Position numbers and translations under genes: made by a program
Shown: piece by piece, positions 25,890-34,196 of the stretch
Numbering within the stretch: the stretch's first letter is position 1
How the letters are laid out: every line of letters starts with the position of its first letter
The notes under the pieces: generated by a model
Database searches by the model: none
Told to the model about the DNA's origin: nothing
What the model saw: the letters and a program-made list of their open reading frames with translations, nothing else
Assembly: GCA_002256385.1 (NCBI GenBank)
Contig: NKJD01000030.1
Span: 1-40,177, forward strand
From: Flavobacterium sp. BFFFF2
Lineage (GTDB): Bacteria; Bacteroidota; Bacteroidia; Flavobacteriales; Flavobacteriaceae
Length of the DNA stretch: 40,177 bases
Direction of reading: 5' to 3'

Positions 25890-26205
25890 GTGAAAGTCGA
25901 AAGTCAAAAGTCGAAAGTCGAAAGTCGAAAGTCGAAAGTTTGAGGTTTAAAGTTTAAAGTTGTTTTTTTACTCTTGTCAATTTCAAATCTTTCAATTTTT
26001 CAATCTTTCAAATCTCAAATCTCAAATCTCAAATCTTTCAATCCTTCAATCCTTCAATCTTTCAATCAAATAGAGGCAATAGGCAATAGCCATTAGGCAA
26101 TAGTTTTTTGTTTAAAGTTTAAAGTTGTTTTTTAAACCTCTTTCAATCCTTCAATCTTTCAATCCTTCAATCCTTCAATCCTTCAATCCTTCAATAAACC
26201 TAACT
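25890..26205. repeat. mixed array of 7- and 8-bp tandem repeats
   Basis: Three blocks in series: AGTCGAA/AGTCAAA heptamers (25893-25940), TTTAAAG units (25946-25961 and again near 26113-26126), and TCAAATC / CAATCCTT runs (25980-26070 and 26140-26200). The 42-base TAGAGGCAATAG element (26071-26112) sits in the middle and matches 20544-20586. The reading frame that crosses it is repeat translation, not a gene. Confidence 0.88.
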
Positions 26206-26207
26206 GC

Positions 26208-27845
26208 CTATTTCTTAACAAGTTTAGTCACGAAGCTCCCACTGTCACTGTGGATAAGTAAAGGATACATGCCCGAATTATACGCTGATAAATCAATATC
26301 TATCGTTGAATCAGTCGTTTTGGTTTGCCATAAAATTTGTCCCAATACATTTTGCAACTGAATCGTTATAAGTCCTTCGTGTTCAGGTACAACAAGGGTT
26401 GTTCGGTCCGCTGTGGGGTTTGGAAAACAACGTATTTCCGCATTGTTCTTTGCGGTCGGAACCGCTAACTGACCACCCGACAATTGAAACAAATAAGCAA
26501 ACGCCTGGAAGTACTGATTGGCGATATTTAAATCGTGTACAATCAGGGTGTTTTCGTCGTTTTTGGTTTCGGCTGAGGTGCTCCAATTGTGCGATCCCAA
26601 TAACACCTGCGGATCTGAATTGGCATTGAAGTTGTCGACCACCATAAATTTATGGTGCATGATACCCGATAAAGTAAAGACTTCCACTTGTGTGGCGGGC
26701 AATGCAGCCTGAAAAGTGGGCGTCTGATTGCTGGTGGGGTTCTGAGAGTCAATTAATAAGTTGACATTGGTGATGCCTGCGTTGTATTTGCTAATGATGG
26801 CAGATGAAATGTCGGATCGGGTAATATTCATTACTGCAACACTGATGTCTGAATTAGCTGTATTAATGGCAGCCTTAATTTTGGCATTCGTGCCATCGCT
26901 TGGGCTAAAATAGCTGTTTACAATTTTTCCGCCAATCACATACTGATGCGGCGTATTGTCTGTTTTGTATGTGCCAAACCTAGACGTGGTTAGGTTTGGT
27001 GTAAGGCCCGATCCGCCCCACATTTCTTCAAATTCTAAGGTGTAGCCCAAGGCCAAAGCTTGGTCTTGAATGGCAATCACATTGTTTTTGTCGGGTCCTT
27101 CAATTTGGTTAGTAGTCCAGTTGGTCGAGCCAGTCCAAACATACGGAACAGAAGCGTCCGTGTGCCTAGCATCAAAAATGACAAACTTGTTGTGCATAAT
27201 GGTGTACATGGACGTTTGCGGGCTTGGCAAGGTCGGGATATTGGTGTTTAATAAAGCCATTAATGTGGAGGCTGAACCATCGTACACAATCCGAACTTGC
27301 ACCCCACGGTTATAGGCGGCATTAATGGCACCCGCGATGCCTGTTGTTGCCGACGGAGCATACGAACTGTAAATGGCAATGTCTAAGGTTTGTTGGCAGG
27401 CGTTGATGTACGTAATTAATTTATCGTCTAAAGTGTTTGACAAATTGACTGCCGATTGCAATTGAGCCCATTCCAACGAAACGGGGTGGTTAAAATACAC
27501 GTTCATCGCGCCTGTTGAAGCCGACAGCGTACTCAATCGGGCTTCTTTATGGGTGATGTTTTCTCCTTCTGCAACGTCAGCAAACACAGTAACCAATTGC
27601 GCCGGATGCAGCCCTTTTACCTGTAAAGTATGGTCTGTCAATAATTCGAATGGAAGGGGTGCGTTGGTAAAACAATCTGTCACAGAAACCTGTTTCCATT
27701 GCGCATTAGGCGCATTTAATTCAATGACTAATTGATCTGGATAGGTGGTATAATTAAACCAGTCTTCTTGGAGTTTATGCTGTGCAAAAAGACATTGGCT
27801 GCTCCATAAAAAGAACAGCCCAACTAAAGGTAGGATTTGTTTCAT
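26208..27845 (-). CDS. secreted phospholipase D-like enzyme with T9SS sorting domain
   Basis: A 545-residue exported PLD-superfamily protein. It has a signal peptide (LPLVGLFFLWSSQCLFA, cleaved near QHKLQ), a beta-rich N-terminal part, then two HKD catalytic half-sites: MHNKFVIFD with GSTNWT, and MHHKFMVVD with GSHNWS. Both fit HxK-x4-D, so the enzyme should be active as a phosphodiesterase on phospholipid or nucleic acid. The last 75 residues (CFPNPTADRTTLV through SGMYPLLIHSDSGSFVTKLVKK-type end) form a type A T9SS sorting domain, so it is exported across the outer membrane. The substrate is not clear. Confidence 0.9.
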   Translation of the reverse strand: MKQILPLVGLFFLWSSQCLFAQHKLQEDWFNYTTYPDQLVIELNAPNAQWKQVSVTDCFTNAPLPFELLTDHTLQVKGLHPAQLVTVFADVAEGENITHKEARLSTLSASTGAMNVYFNHPVSLEWAQLQSAVNLSNTLDDKLITYINACQQTLDIAIYSSYAPSATTGIAGAINAAYNRGVQVRIVYDGSASTLMALLNTNIPTLPSPQTSMYTIMHNKFVIFDARHTDASVPYVWTGSTNWTTNQIEGPDKNNVIAIQDQALALGYTLEFEEMWGGSGLTPNLTTSRFGTYKTDNTPHQYVIGGKIVNSYFSPSDGTNAKIKAAINTANSDISVAVMNITRSDISSAIISKYNAGITNVNLLIDSQNPTSNQTPTFQAALPATQVEVFTLSGIMHHKFMVVDNFNANSDPQVLLGSHNWSTSAETKNDENTLIVHDLNIANQYFQAFAYLFQLSGGQLAVPTAKNNAEIRCFPNPTADRTTLVVPEHEGLITIQLQNVLGQILWQTKTTDSTIDIDLSAYNSGMYPLLIHSDSGSFVTKLVKK

Positions 27846-27862
27846 TTCGGTTTGGTATAACG

Positions 27863-27870
27863 CAAAGGTA
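27863..27870 (-). promoter_or_regulatory. -7 promoter element of the PLD-like gene
   Basis: On the minus strand the bases read TACCTTTG, a full TAnnTTTG match 17 bases upstream of the ATG. No -33 TTG at the right spacing. Confidence 0.5.
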
Positions 27871-27910
27871 TATAATCTTTGGTTATATCCGCCTTTCGGC
27901 CTTTTTGAAT

Positions 27911-27933
27911 GGTTTGTAAATGAACTACAAACC
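27911..27933. repeat. perfect inverted repeat between asnB and the PLD-like gene
   Basis: GGTTTGTA (27911-27918) and TACAAACC (27926-27933) around a 7-base loop. There is no T run on either side, so it is a weak terminator at best; an operator or stability hairpin at the 3' end of the asnB message is possible. Confidence 0.4.
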
Positions 27934-27971
27934 TTTGCCTATCTATTTCATCATAAAATGAAACGGCTCAA

Positions 27972-29675
27972 TTATTCAAGGAGCGCCGCATTAATCCATT
28001 GCCAAATGTAAAAGCTGCTGTCTTGATTTCCTTTTTGGTAATCGTTCCAACAGGCCAAAGCCGCTTTTTTGTTGACAAAATCTAAGTTCGAAAACTGGAT
28101 AATATACGGCTCGACTGCTTCCTTTAAATCGGCTGCCAACCATTCGCGCTGGGGAGTCTGTACAGCACGTTTTGGGGCCAAGACCAATTCAGCGCCAATC
28201 CATTGGCTCGCCCATTTTCGGAGCAGCATTTTGCCTTGTCCCTTGTCCCATTTTCGGTCGTCGTCTTGTGCAACGGCCAATTCTACCAAACGGTAATCCA
28301 AGAAAGGCTCGCGCAATTCCACACTGTGCATCATGCTGATGCGGTCGTTGAACCGCAAGGCCCTGGGCAATTTGGTGTAAAATAAATCGCGGTATTGTTT
28401 GTTTTGCATCGCCGAATCAAAGGGGGTGGGATACGTGATTGGCGCGGCCAGTTGCGTAAAATCGGCCTCCAACACTTCTGGTCGCAATGGCGATTGATTG
28501 GTTCCTTGCGTCAAATGGTTTGATGCCGTATGGTAATAATCGTAGCCAGCCCATGCTTCATCAATGCCTTGTCCGTCCAGCATCACTTTGATGCCCCTGT
28601 TTTTTGCTGTTTCAAATAATTTACTATAAGCCAAGGTAGGAATGCCGCCAAAGGGTTCGTCTTGCATGAGCGCCACTTTTTGCATTAAATCGGGCACTTC
28701 CGCGGCGGTCAATAACACTTGATTCCACCGATAAGGCGTTTGCTGCAATAATTTTGACGCCCAAGGCAATTCGTCATATTGGTCATTACCTGTGTAAAAG
28801 GTAAAGGCTTCCATTGCTTGGTGATGGGGTAGATGTCGGTGTACCCAATCAATCAGTATCGAAGAATCGAGCCCGCCACTTACGGCCATTCCCAGCGGCA
28901 CATCGGCTCGGAACCGCAATTGAATGGCCGACGCCAAGTAAGCTTGATATTGTTCAAATATTTCCGCTTTTGTAAGCGGGTGCAATTGGTGAACACGGCC
29001 AATAAAATCGTACCAGCAAGTGGGTTGTTGGTTAGATAAATTGTGATGTGCTTGCCATTCGATGTAATGCCCGGCAGGCAATTGCCAGCAATGTTCCCAA
29101 AAACTGTCGTTCGGATTGCCGTAGGTGCCGTACATCAAATAGGATGCCCACGTTTGCTTGTTTTTTGCTTTAGGCACGCCGCTGGCCCAAAGTGTTTTCA
29201 ATTCACTGGCCACGAACAAAGCTGATCCGATCACCGCGTAATACAAGGGTTTCACGCCAAACCGGTCGCGGGCAGCAAACAGTTTTTGCTCCTTTTTGTC
29301 CCAAATCAGCAGGCTAAACATGCCATTTAAGTGAGGCAACATGTTTTTGCCCCAATGCGCATAAGCGGCCAACAACACTTCGGTGTCCGATTGGGTTACA
29401 AAAGTATAATGGGCACTTAAGGTGGCTTTTAATTCAAGGTAATTATAAATTTCCCCATTAAAAACCAGCACATAGCGGCCACAAGCACTGTGCATGGGTT
29501 GGTTGGCAGTTTCAGTAAGGTCAATAATGCTCAGTCGGTTATGGCCTAACGCAATGTTTGGATCAAGCCAAGTTTGCGTGGCATCGGGTCCACGGTGCTG
29601 TTGTGTGGCCAACATCGCTGTCAGTCGCTGTTCGCGTGACGCCACATTTCCTAGAATTGCAACAATGCCGCACAT
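27972..29675 (-). CDS. asnB: asparagine synthase-like glutamine amidotransferase in glycan locus
   Basis: A 567-residue class II glutamine amidotransferase. Cys 2 (MCGIVAIL) is the glutaminase nucleophile, RGPDA and the NGEIYNYLEL motif complete the GATase domain (about 1-200), and the synthase domain carries the PP-loop AVSGGLDSS (about 255) and the late FLDYRLVELA region. The classical reaction is ATP-dependent amidation of aspartate. As the last gene of the neuB-neuC-neuA operon (3 bases after neuA) it may instead amidate a sugar acid, as in some O-antigen loci; this is inference. The symbol is given for family likeness. Confidence 0.88.
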   Translation of the reverse strand: MCGIVAILGNVASREQRLTAMLATQQHRGPDATQTWLDPNIALGHNRLSIIDLTETANQPMHSACGRYVLVFNGEIYNYLELKATLSAHYTFVTQSDTEVLLAAYAHWGKNMLPHLNGMFSLLIWDKKEQKLFAARDRFGVKPLYYAVIGSALFVASELKTLWASGVPKAKNKQTWASYLMYGTYGNPNDSFWEHCWQLPAGHYIEWQAHHNLSNQQPTCWYDFIGRVHQLHPLTKAEIFEQYQAYLASAIQLRFRADVPLGMAVSGGLDSSILIDWVHRHLPHHQAMEAFTFYTGNDQYDELPWASKLLQQTPYRWNQVLLTAAEVPDLMQKVALMQDEPFGGIPTLAYSKLFETAKNRGIKVMLDGQGIDEAWAGYDYYHTASNHLTQGTNQSPLRPEVLEADFTQLAAPITYPTPFDSAMQNKQYRDLFYTKLPRALRFNDRISMMHSVELREPFLDYRLVELAVAQDDDRKWDKGQGKMLLRKWASQWIGAELVLAPKRAVQTPQREWLAADLKEAVEPYIIQFSNLDFVNKKAALACWNDYQKGNQDSSFYIWQWINAALLE

Positions 29676-29678
29676 AAA

Positions 29679-30374
29679 TTAGGGTTTCACCGTTTTGACC
29701 CAATCAGCATAGAGCAGTTCCGCCATTTTTAAATCGCGGGGGGTATCAATATTGGCGCACCAAGCGGCGTTCATGACGTAGGCTTTTTTATTCTTCGGCA
29801 TCAAGGTTTGCTCTTTTAAAAAGGCGGACACCCGCACCGCATAAAAACAGCCATTGCGGTAATAGACAGGTTCCAAGTCTTGCCGGCGGTTCATTTCGTG
29901 GGCGGGCTCCAATGATTGCATGTTGCCTTGGTCATCGAGCCGATACATGCGCGCCGGATGCAAATCGTCAAAAGGCACCACACTGACCATGCCATCGCAT
30001 TGAATGTCGGCAGCTAGTTGCGCTATGATTTGGTCCAAATCGGTTGCGGTGCGCAAGGGGGCAGTGGGTTGCACCAACACCAAAATGTCATACGATTCGG
30101 GGAGTGTTTCCAAGGCATGCCGAACGGTTTCCACCACATTGCTGGTGTCAGAAGCCAAGGTATCGGGTCGGGGAATGGCTAGGCAACCGTGTTTTTGCGC
30201 AGCCAAAGCCCACGCTGCGGAGTCGGTGCTCACGGCCACAGCGGTTACTTGCTGTGCGTTTTTGGCACAATACATCGCGTGTTCCAATAGCGTTTTATCG
30301 CCCAACACTTGGCCATTTTTAAAAGGAATCCCTTTTGACCCTTCGCGGGCAGGTATGAGTGCCAATACACGCAT
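29679..30374 (-). CDS. neuA: CMP-nonulosonic acid (N-acylneuraminate) cytidylyltransferase
   Basis: A 231-residue cytidylyltransferase that activates a nine-carbon sugar acid with CTP. The nucleotide-binding N-terminus is LIPAREGSKGIPFKN, followed by VSTDS, LVQPTAPLR and the later YYRNGCFYA and MNAAWCANIDTP motifs. It has single-domain length. It overlaps neuC by one base (TAATG). Whether the sugar is neuraminic, legionaminic or another nonulosonate cannot be decided from this gene. Confidence 0.9.
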   Translation of the reverse strand: MRVLALIPAREGSKGIPFKNGQVLGDKTLLEHAMYCAKNAQQVTAVAVSTDSAAWALAAQKHGCLAIPRPDTLASDTSNVVETVRHALETLPESYDILVLVQPTAPLRTATDLDQIIAQLAADIQCDGMVSVVPFDDLHPARMYRLDDQGNMQSLEPAHEMNRRQDLEPVYYRNGCFYAVRVSAFLKEQTLMPKNKKAYVMNAAWCANIDTPRDLKMAELLYADWVKTVKP

Positions 30375-31534
30375 TAGTAGGTAATGGTTTTGTGAAATTG
30401 CAAAGGAATTTCTTTTAATAGATCAGCCATGATGGTACCGGCATGGCCTCCGCCATATACATCCGAAGGCGTTCGTTGCGGGTGCAATAATTGCTGTTGA
30501 ATGGCAGAAATAAGTGCTTGTTCCTCATAATCGACATCAATCACGTTGGTTCCGCGGTCGCGGCGGTGCTGTCGGCTGCCAATGTTGACCACCGGAACAC
30601 CCATAAAAGCGCCTTCTCTGATGCCCGCACTCGAGTTGCCGATGAGGCATTTTGAAAATTGCAGCAAATACAAGAAGTCTTCGCCGGTCATATTTTTAAA
30701 AAAATGCACATGTGGCAGTTCGTGTTGTTCGCGGTAAGCACGTATGCCCGTTGCGGTGCCGTCTGAACCTGCATCTACGTTGGGCCAAAACCACAAAGTC
30801 GGAATCTGCAATTGATCGATCACGCGCAATGTCAGTTCGATATGGGCTCGGGAAGCTTCATGCTCATGGGTTACGGGATGTTGCAATACGATGAGGTAGC
30901 CGTTTTCCAACGAAGGCCGATTGCCTACGCCGCCATATTTGGTGTAAGGGTCAAATGGCAGTGCGTCTACTAGCGGTAATTGTGCCGCCAAATCAATGGA
31001 CGGGCAGCCTGTGCAAAACACTTTGTGCGGTTCTTCGCCCAGTTGAATGACTCTTTGTTGGGCCGAAGCCGAAGCCACAAAGTGGTAGTCGGCCAATTTG
31101 GTAATGGCATGACGCACTTTTTCGTCGATGTTGCCGCTGACTTCGCCGCCTTGTATATGCACCAAGGGAATGTTCATGTAAGAAGCTGAAATGGCGGTGG
31201 CCATGGTTTCGAACCGATCGGCCACGGTGACCACCAAGTCGGGTTTTAAATTATCAAAAACGGTTGACAGTTCCAAAATGCCAATGCCAGTGGTTTTGGC
31301 TGCCGCCGTCAAATTCTCCCCTTCCAATACATTGAATACTTTGGCTGCTATGGCAAAGCCGTCTTTTTCGATGTGGTCAACCACGCTGCCATATCGTTCT
31401 AACAAGGCCGAAGCGGCTACAATTAATTGCAAATCCAATGCGTGTTCTTGTTGTATGGCTTGCAATAATGTCTTGATGCGGCTGTATGAAGGGCGTGCCG
31501 TAATGACCACCGCTATTTTTCGGGGCTTACTCAT
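30374..31534 (-). CDS. neuC: hydrolysing UDP-N-acetylglucosamine 2-epimerase (NeuC/LegG type)
   Basis: A 386-residue GT-B-fold epimerase that hydrolyses UDP-GlcNAc, or a diacetamido-trideoxy derivative, to the 2-epimerised free sugar. The N-terminus ITARPSYSRIKTLLQA, the central IQGGEVSGNIDEKVRHA and the late GNSSAGIREGAFMGVPVVNIG motifs mark the NeuC family. QGGEVSG-type sequence is also found in the legionaminic-acid enzyme LegG, so the substrate is open. Its start overlaps neuB by four bases (ATGA). Confidence 0.9.
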   Translation of the reverse strand: MSKPRKIAVVITARPSYSRIKTLLQAIQQEHALDLQLIVAASALLERYGSVVDHIEKDGFAIAAKVFNVLEGENLTAAAKTTGIGILELSTVFDNLKPDLVVTVADRFETMATAISASYMNIPLVHIQGGEVSGNIDEKVRHAITKLADYHFVASASAQQRVIQLGEEPHKVFCTGCPSIDLAAQLPLVDALPFDPYTKYGGVGNRPSLENGYLIVLQHPVTHEHEASRAHIELTLRVIDQLQIPTLWFWPNVDAGSDGTATGIRAYREQHELPHVHFFKNMTGEDFLYLLQFSKCLIGNSSAGIREGAFMGVPVVNIGSRQHRRDRGTNVIDVDYEEQALISAIQQQLLHPQRTPSDVYGGGHAGTIMADLLKEIPLQFHKTITY

Positions 31535-32538
31535 AATAGATCATCTTCATTTAAAAAGGCCCATTTTTGCATGGCATGCCGACATTTTTTTTCAATGACT
31601 TGTTCGTATTCACTAGCTGGAATACCATAGCCCGCGGGCTTTTTGGTTTCCAGATCGTCAAAGGTAAGTACATGTCCAGCGGGTACGTCCTTATTGATGG
31701 CCAATGATTTGCCAAAAATGCGTTTTAATTCGGTGAATGGTTCTGTTTGATTTTTGTCAATCGGGTGTTGTAAGGCGGTGTAAATGCTTGCCGCTGATTG
31801 GGCCAAAAGGCTGGTTTCATCAATAGTTAAGGAGGCCACAGAATCGGGGCCAAACTGCCTTCGGTCAAATACCACATGAAATTCTAAGATTTCAGCCCCC
31901 AAAGCCACAGCGGCTATACCCGTAGCTACCAAACCAGAATGATCTGAAAAGCCAACGGGCACGCCATACCTTTCACGGAGCGCAGCCAACATATTCAAAC
32001 CAAATTGGGCGGGTTGGGTAGGGTAGGCGGTCGTGCACTGCAATACGGCAACGGGGCAGTCGTGCTGTTGGCAGCGTGCCACAGCTTGGTCCAACTCGTG
32101 CCAGTTGCTCATGCCCGACGACAATATAATAGGTTTGCCTGTTCGTGCTATTTTTTCCAATAGCAACTTATTGTTCATTTCACCAGACCCTACCTTATAT
32201 TGTGTAACGCCCAATTCTTCGAGCCAATCAACCGCCCAATTACTAAAGGGCGAACAAATAAAATCGAGGCCCACTTGACTGCAATGGTCTTTGATGTCTT
32301 TCCATTGGTCAAAGGTAAATGACGTGCGTTGCCAATAAGCCATGCGGCTGTCGTCTTGTTTGGAAAAGGGAATCCGGAAAGGTTCCCATTCGCTGCTTTC
32401 GGCCTCGGCCAGGTGCATTTGCCATTTTACGGCATCAATTCCTGTTTGCGCAAGGGCATCAATGTAGGCATGAGCTGCGCCCAAACTGCCATCGTGGGCT
32501 TGGGCAATTTCGGCAATGAGATAGGGTTTGGTATTCAT
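31531..32538 (-). CDS. neuB: N-acylneuraminate-9-phosphate/neuraminate synthase (NeuB family)
   Basis: A 335-residue NeuB-family synthase that condenses phosphoenolpyruvate with a six-carbon amino sugar to form a nonulosonic acid. The TIM-barrel part shows AEIAQAHDGS, VKWQ, CSPFS, GSGEM, SSGMS, CTTAYPT and GFSDHSG (metal His), and ends in a SAF antifreeze-like domain at about 275-335 (KSLAINKDVPAGHVLT). The ATG at 32538 (MNTK) gives a normal N-terminus. The motif usually written EKHF...GPDH reads EFHVVFDRRQFGPDS here, which places it in a divergent subgroup with the metal His kept. Confidence 0.9.
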   Translation of the reverse strand: MNTKPYLIAEIAQAHDGSLGAAHAYIDALAQTGIDAVKWQMHLAEAESSEWEPFRIPFSKQDDSRMAYWQRTSFTFDQWKDIKDHCSQVGLDFICSPFSNWAVDWLEELGVTQYKVGSGEMNNKLLLEKIARTGKPIILSSGMSNWHELDQAVARCQQHDCPVAVLQCTTAYPTQPAQFGLNMLAALRERYGVPVGFSDHSGLVATGIAAVALGAEILEFHVVFDRRQFGPDSVASLTIDETSLLAQSAASIYTALQHPIDKNQTEPFTELKRIFGKSLAINKDVPAGHVLTFDDLETKKPAGYGIPASEYEQVIEKKCRHAMQKWAFLNEDDLL

Positions 32539-32556
32539 AAATTTTCCGATTCGGAA

Positions 32557-32589
32557 CGAATGTAGCACTTTTTCAGGCCTCAAACCAAA
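32557..32589 (-). promoter_or_regulatory. candidate promoter of the neuBCA-asnB operon
   Basis: On the minus strand TTTG (32586-32589), a 21-base spacer and TACATTCG (32557-32564, one mismatch to TAnnTTTG) lie 18 bases upstream of the neuB ATG. The mismatch and the alternative TTTG at 32581-32584 make this uncertain. Confidence 0.4.
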
Positions 32590-32689
32590 GGTTGCACCTC
32601 ATTTTTTATTCATAACCTTTGCAATAAACGGTTGAAACCTTAGTAAAATAGGCGAAAATTGAATTTTGAAAAAAAGAATCACACAATGG

Positions 32690-32718
32690 TTCGTGTATAT
32701 ATAAAAACAGTATCTTCG
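32690..32718 (+). promoter_or_regulatory. weak candidate promoter of the cold-shock gene
   Basis: TATCTTCG (32711-32718) differs from TAnnTTTG at one base, and TTCG at 32690 is a poor -33 match with a 17-base spacer. The short leader (about 15 bases) leaves no room for an RNA thermosensor of the cspA type. Confidence 0.3.
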
Positions 32719-32738
32719 GCGCATTAATTAATAATGTC

Positions 32739-32930
32739 ATGAAAGAAGGAACCATTAAATTTTTCAACGAGTCAAAAGGCTTCGGATTTATCAAACCAGA
32801 CGATGGATCAGCCGATCTTTTTGTCCATGTTAGCGGTCTTAACGGCCCCGTTCGTGAAAACGATCGCGTCGAATTTACCATTGAACAAGGGAAAAAAGGA
32901 CTTATCGCAGTGAATGTAACCGTTATCTAA
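32739..32930 (+). CDS. cold-shock domain protein
   Basis: A 63-residue cold-shock domain protein that binds single-stranded RNA or DNA. RNP1 is KGFGFI and RNP2 is DLFVHV, and the chain ends shortly after the fold. It is the only plus-strand gene between 26 and 39 kb and separates the neu operon from the two glycosyltransferase genes. A strong terminator follows. Confidence 0.95.
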   Translation: MKEGTIKFFNESKGFGFIKPDDGSADLFVHVSGLNGPVRENDRVEFTIEQGKKGLIAVNVTVI

Positions 32931-32956
32931 TATATAATGTGTACCCTGTAATGAAT

Positions 32957-32980
32957 AAACCACCTTCGGGTGGTTTTTTT
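32957..32980 (+). terminator. terminator of the cold-shock gene, probably bidirectional
   Basis: CCACC-TTCG-GGTGG (32960-32973) extended by AAA/TTT, followed by seven T. Read on the minus strand it also ends in T-rich sequence, so it may stop the glycosyltransferase transcript that arrives from 33099. Confidence 0.9.
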
Positions 32981-33098
32981 TATGAAGTGATTTTAATTTT
33001 TTTCAATTGGCTGCAAAATGGTCTTTTCGCCCCATATTTCAGCTTTTTATTATTCCGTAGCGCTGCTATGCAGTGCAAAATAGTTTAAACCAATGCTT

Positions 33099-34196
33099 TT
33101 ATGCCGTATTGGTATGCTTTTCAACAATTCCCATATAGCCAAGGACCATGGCTTCGAGGGTTAAATTGTGCAATTTCTTATCGCGGTCTGTACTGTCAAG
33201 TAACATACGGTGTCCTGTTAAAATCTGTTGCAAATGCAATTGTAATTGGGCTACATTGCCCGCTTCATACAACCAGCCATGGACGCCTTCTCTTAAAATG
33301 CCCAACACGTTGCCTGCTTCTTTGGTCGTAATGACAGGAACATCCAACATCAGTGCTTCAATGACCGTGTAGCAAAAGGATTCCCGCAGCGACGGATGAA
33401 TCAAGTAATCGTAATTTTTGTACAGTGACATCACTTGGGGCACATTGCCTTTAAAGGTAAAAATGGCATTTAGCCCATGCTCATCAACCAATTGCTCCAA
33501 TGATTTTTTATACATCCCTTCGCCATAAATATCAATTTCAAAGGGAGGCAACTGTTGTAAGGGTAATTGGGCAACCGCAGCAATCAGGTCTTGTAATCCT
33601 TTGTCTGGATGCAAGTGGCAAGCCGTAATAAATCGGTTGGTGGCAGGCTGAGGTGTTTTTTTCCAGTTCGGATGCACCCACACCCCATTCGGAATTAATG
33701 TAATTTTATTTGCAATAACGGCACCCCATTTTTTAATCAATTCTTCTTTGGCCGCGGCCGAAACCACGACGTACTGCGCAATATAACGGCTGTATAATTT
33801 GCCTTTCAGTTTATTCGTGATCCTTTGCTTGAGCCCAACTTCGACTTTGGGTGCCGCATTGTGCACCACCACGTACATGGGTGTGTGGGCCACTCGGAAT
33901 ATTTCTTTAAATATGGGGCCGCATATTTCGGTGAAATGCGTAACAATCAATGCATAGCTTGCAATAGGTGCGTGCTCATAAAAAAAGCGCAGCATGTTTT
34001 TCCCTTCGGCACTAAATAACGTCAAGTTTGCATAGTCGCCATGCCTTGATTCATTCGGGAAATACCAATCAACTTCTATTTGTTGCGCTTTGCAAGCACG
34101 GTCAAAGGCCCAAAAAAACGCATCCATACCCCCCACGCGCGTAGGCAGCAGCAAATAATCGCAGATGACGGCTATTTTCTTTGGCTTCAATTCCAT
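33099..34196 (-). CDS. GT4-type glycosyltransferase
   Basis: A 365-residue GT-B-fold glycosyltransferase. The N-terminal half holds the glycine loop LLLPTRVGGMDAFFWAF; the C-terminal half shows the donor-binding HLHPDKGLQDL, YGEGMY and the EX7E-type HPSLRESFCYTVIEAL. It would transfer a sugar from a nucleotide donor onto a growing surface glycan. It overlaps the upstream gene by 10 bases, so both are made together. Confidence 0.88.
   Translation of the reverse strand: MELKPKKIAVICDYLLLPTRVGGMDAFFWAFDRACKAQQIEVDWYFPNESRHGDYANLTLFSAEGKNMLRFFYEHAPIASYALIVTHFTEICGPIFKEIFRVAHTPMYVVVHNAAPKVEVGLKQRITNKLKGKLYSRYIAQYVVVSAAAKEELIKKWGAVIANKITLIPNGVWVHPNWKKTPQPATNRFITACHLHPDKGLQDLIAAVAQLPLQQLPPFEIDIYGEGMYKKSLEQLVDEHGLNAIFTFKGNVPQVMSLYKNYDYLIHPSLRESFCYTVIEALMLDVPVITTKEAGNVLGILREGVHGWLYEAGNVAQLQLHLQQILTGHRMLLDSTDRDKKLHNLTLEAMVLGYMGIVEKHTNTA

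Noticed and set aside
25890..26205. CRISPR array or phage attachment site
   Set aside because: The units are 7-8 bases without spacers, and no integrase or tRNA gene is near.
26125..26361. 78-codon plus-strand frame
   Set aside because: Its first third is a direct translation of the CAATCCTT repeats (repeated FNPSILQS) and the rest is antisense to the PLD-like gene.
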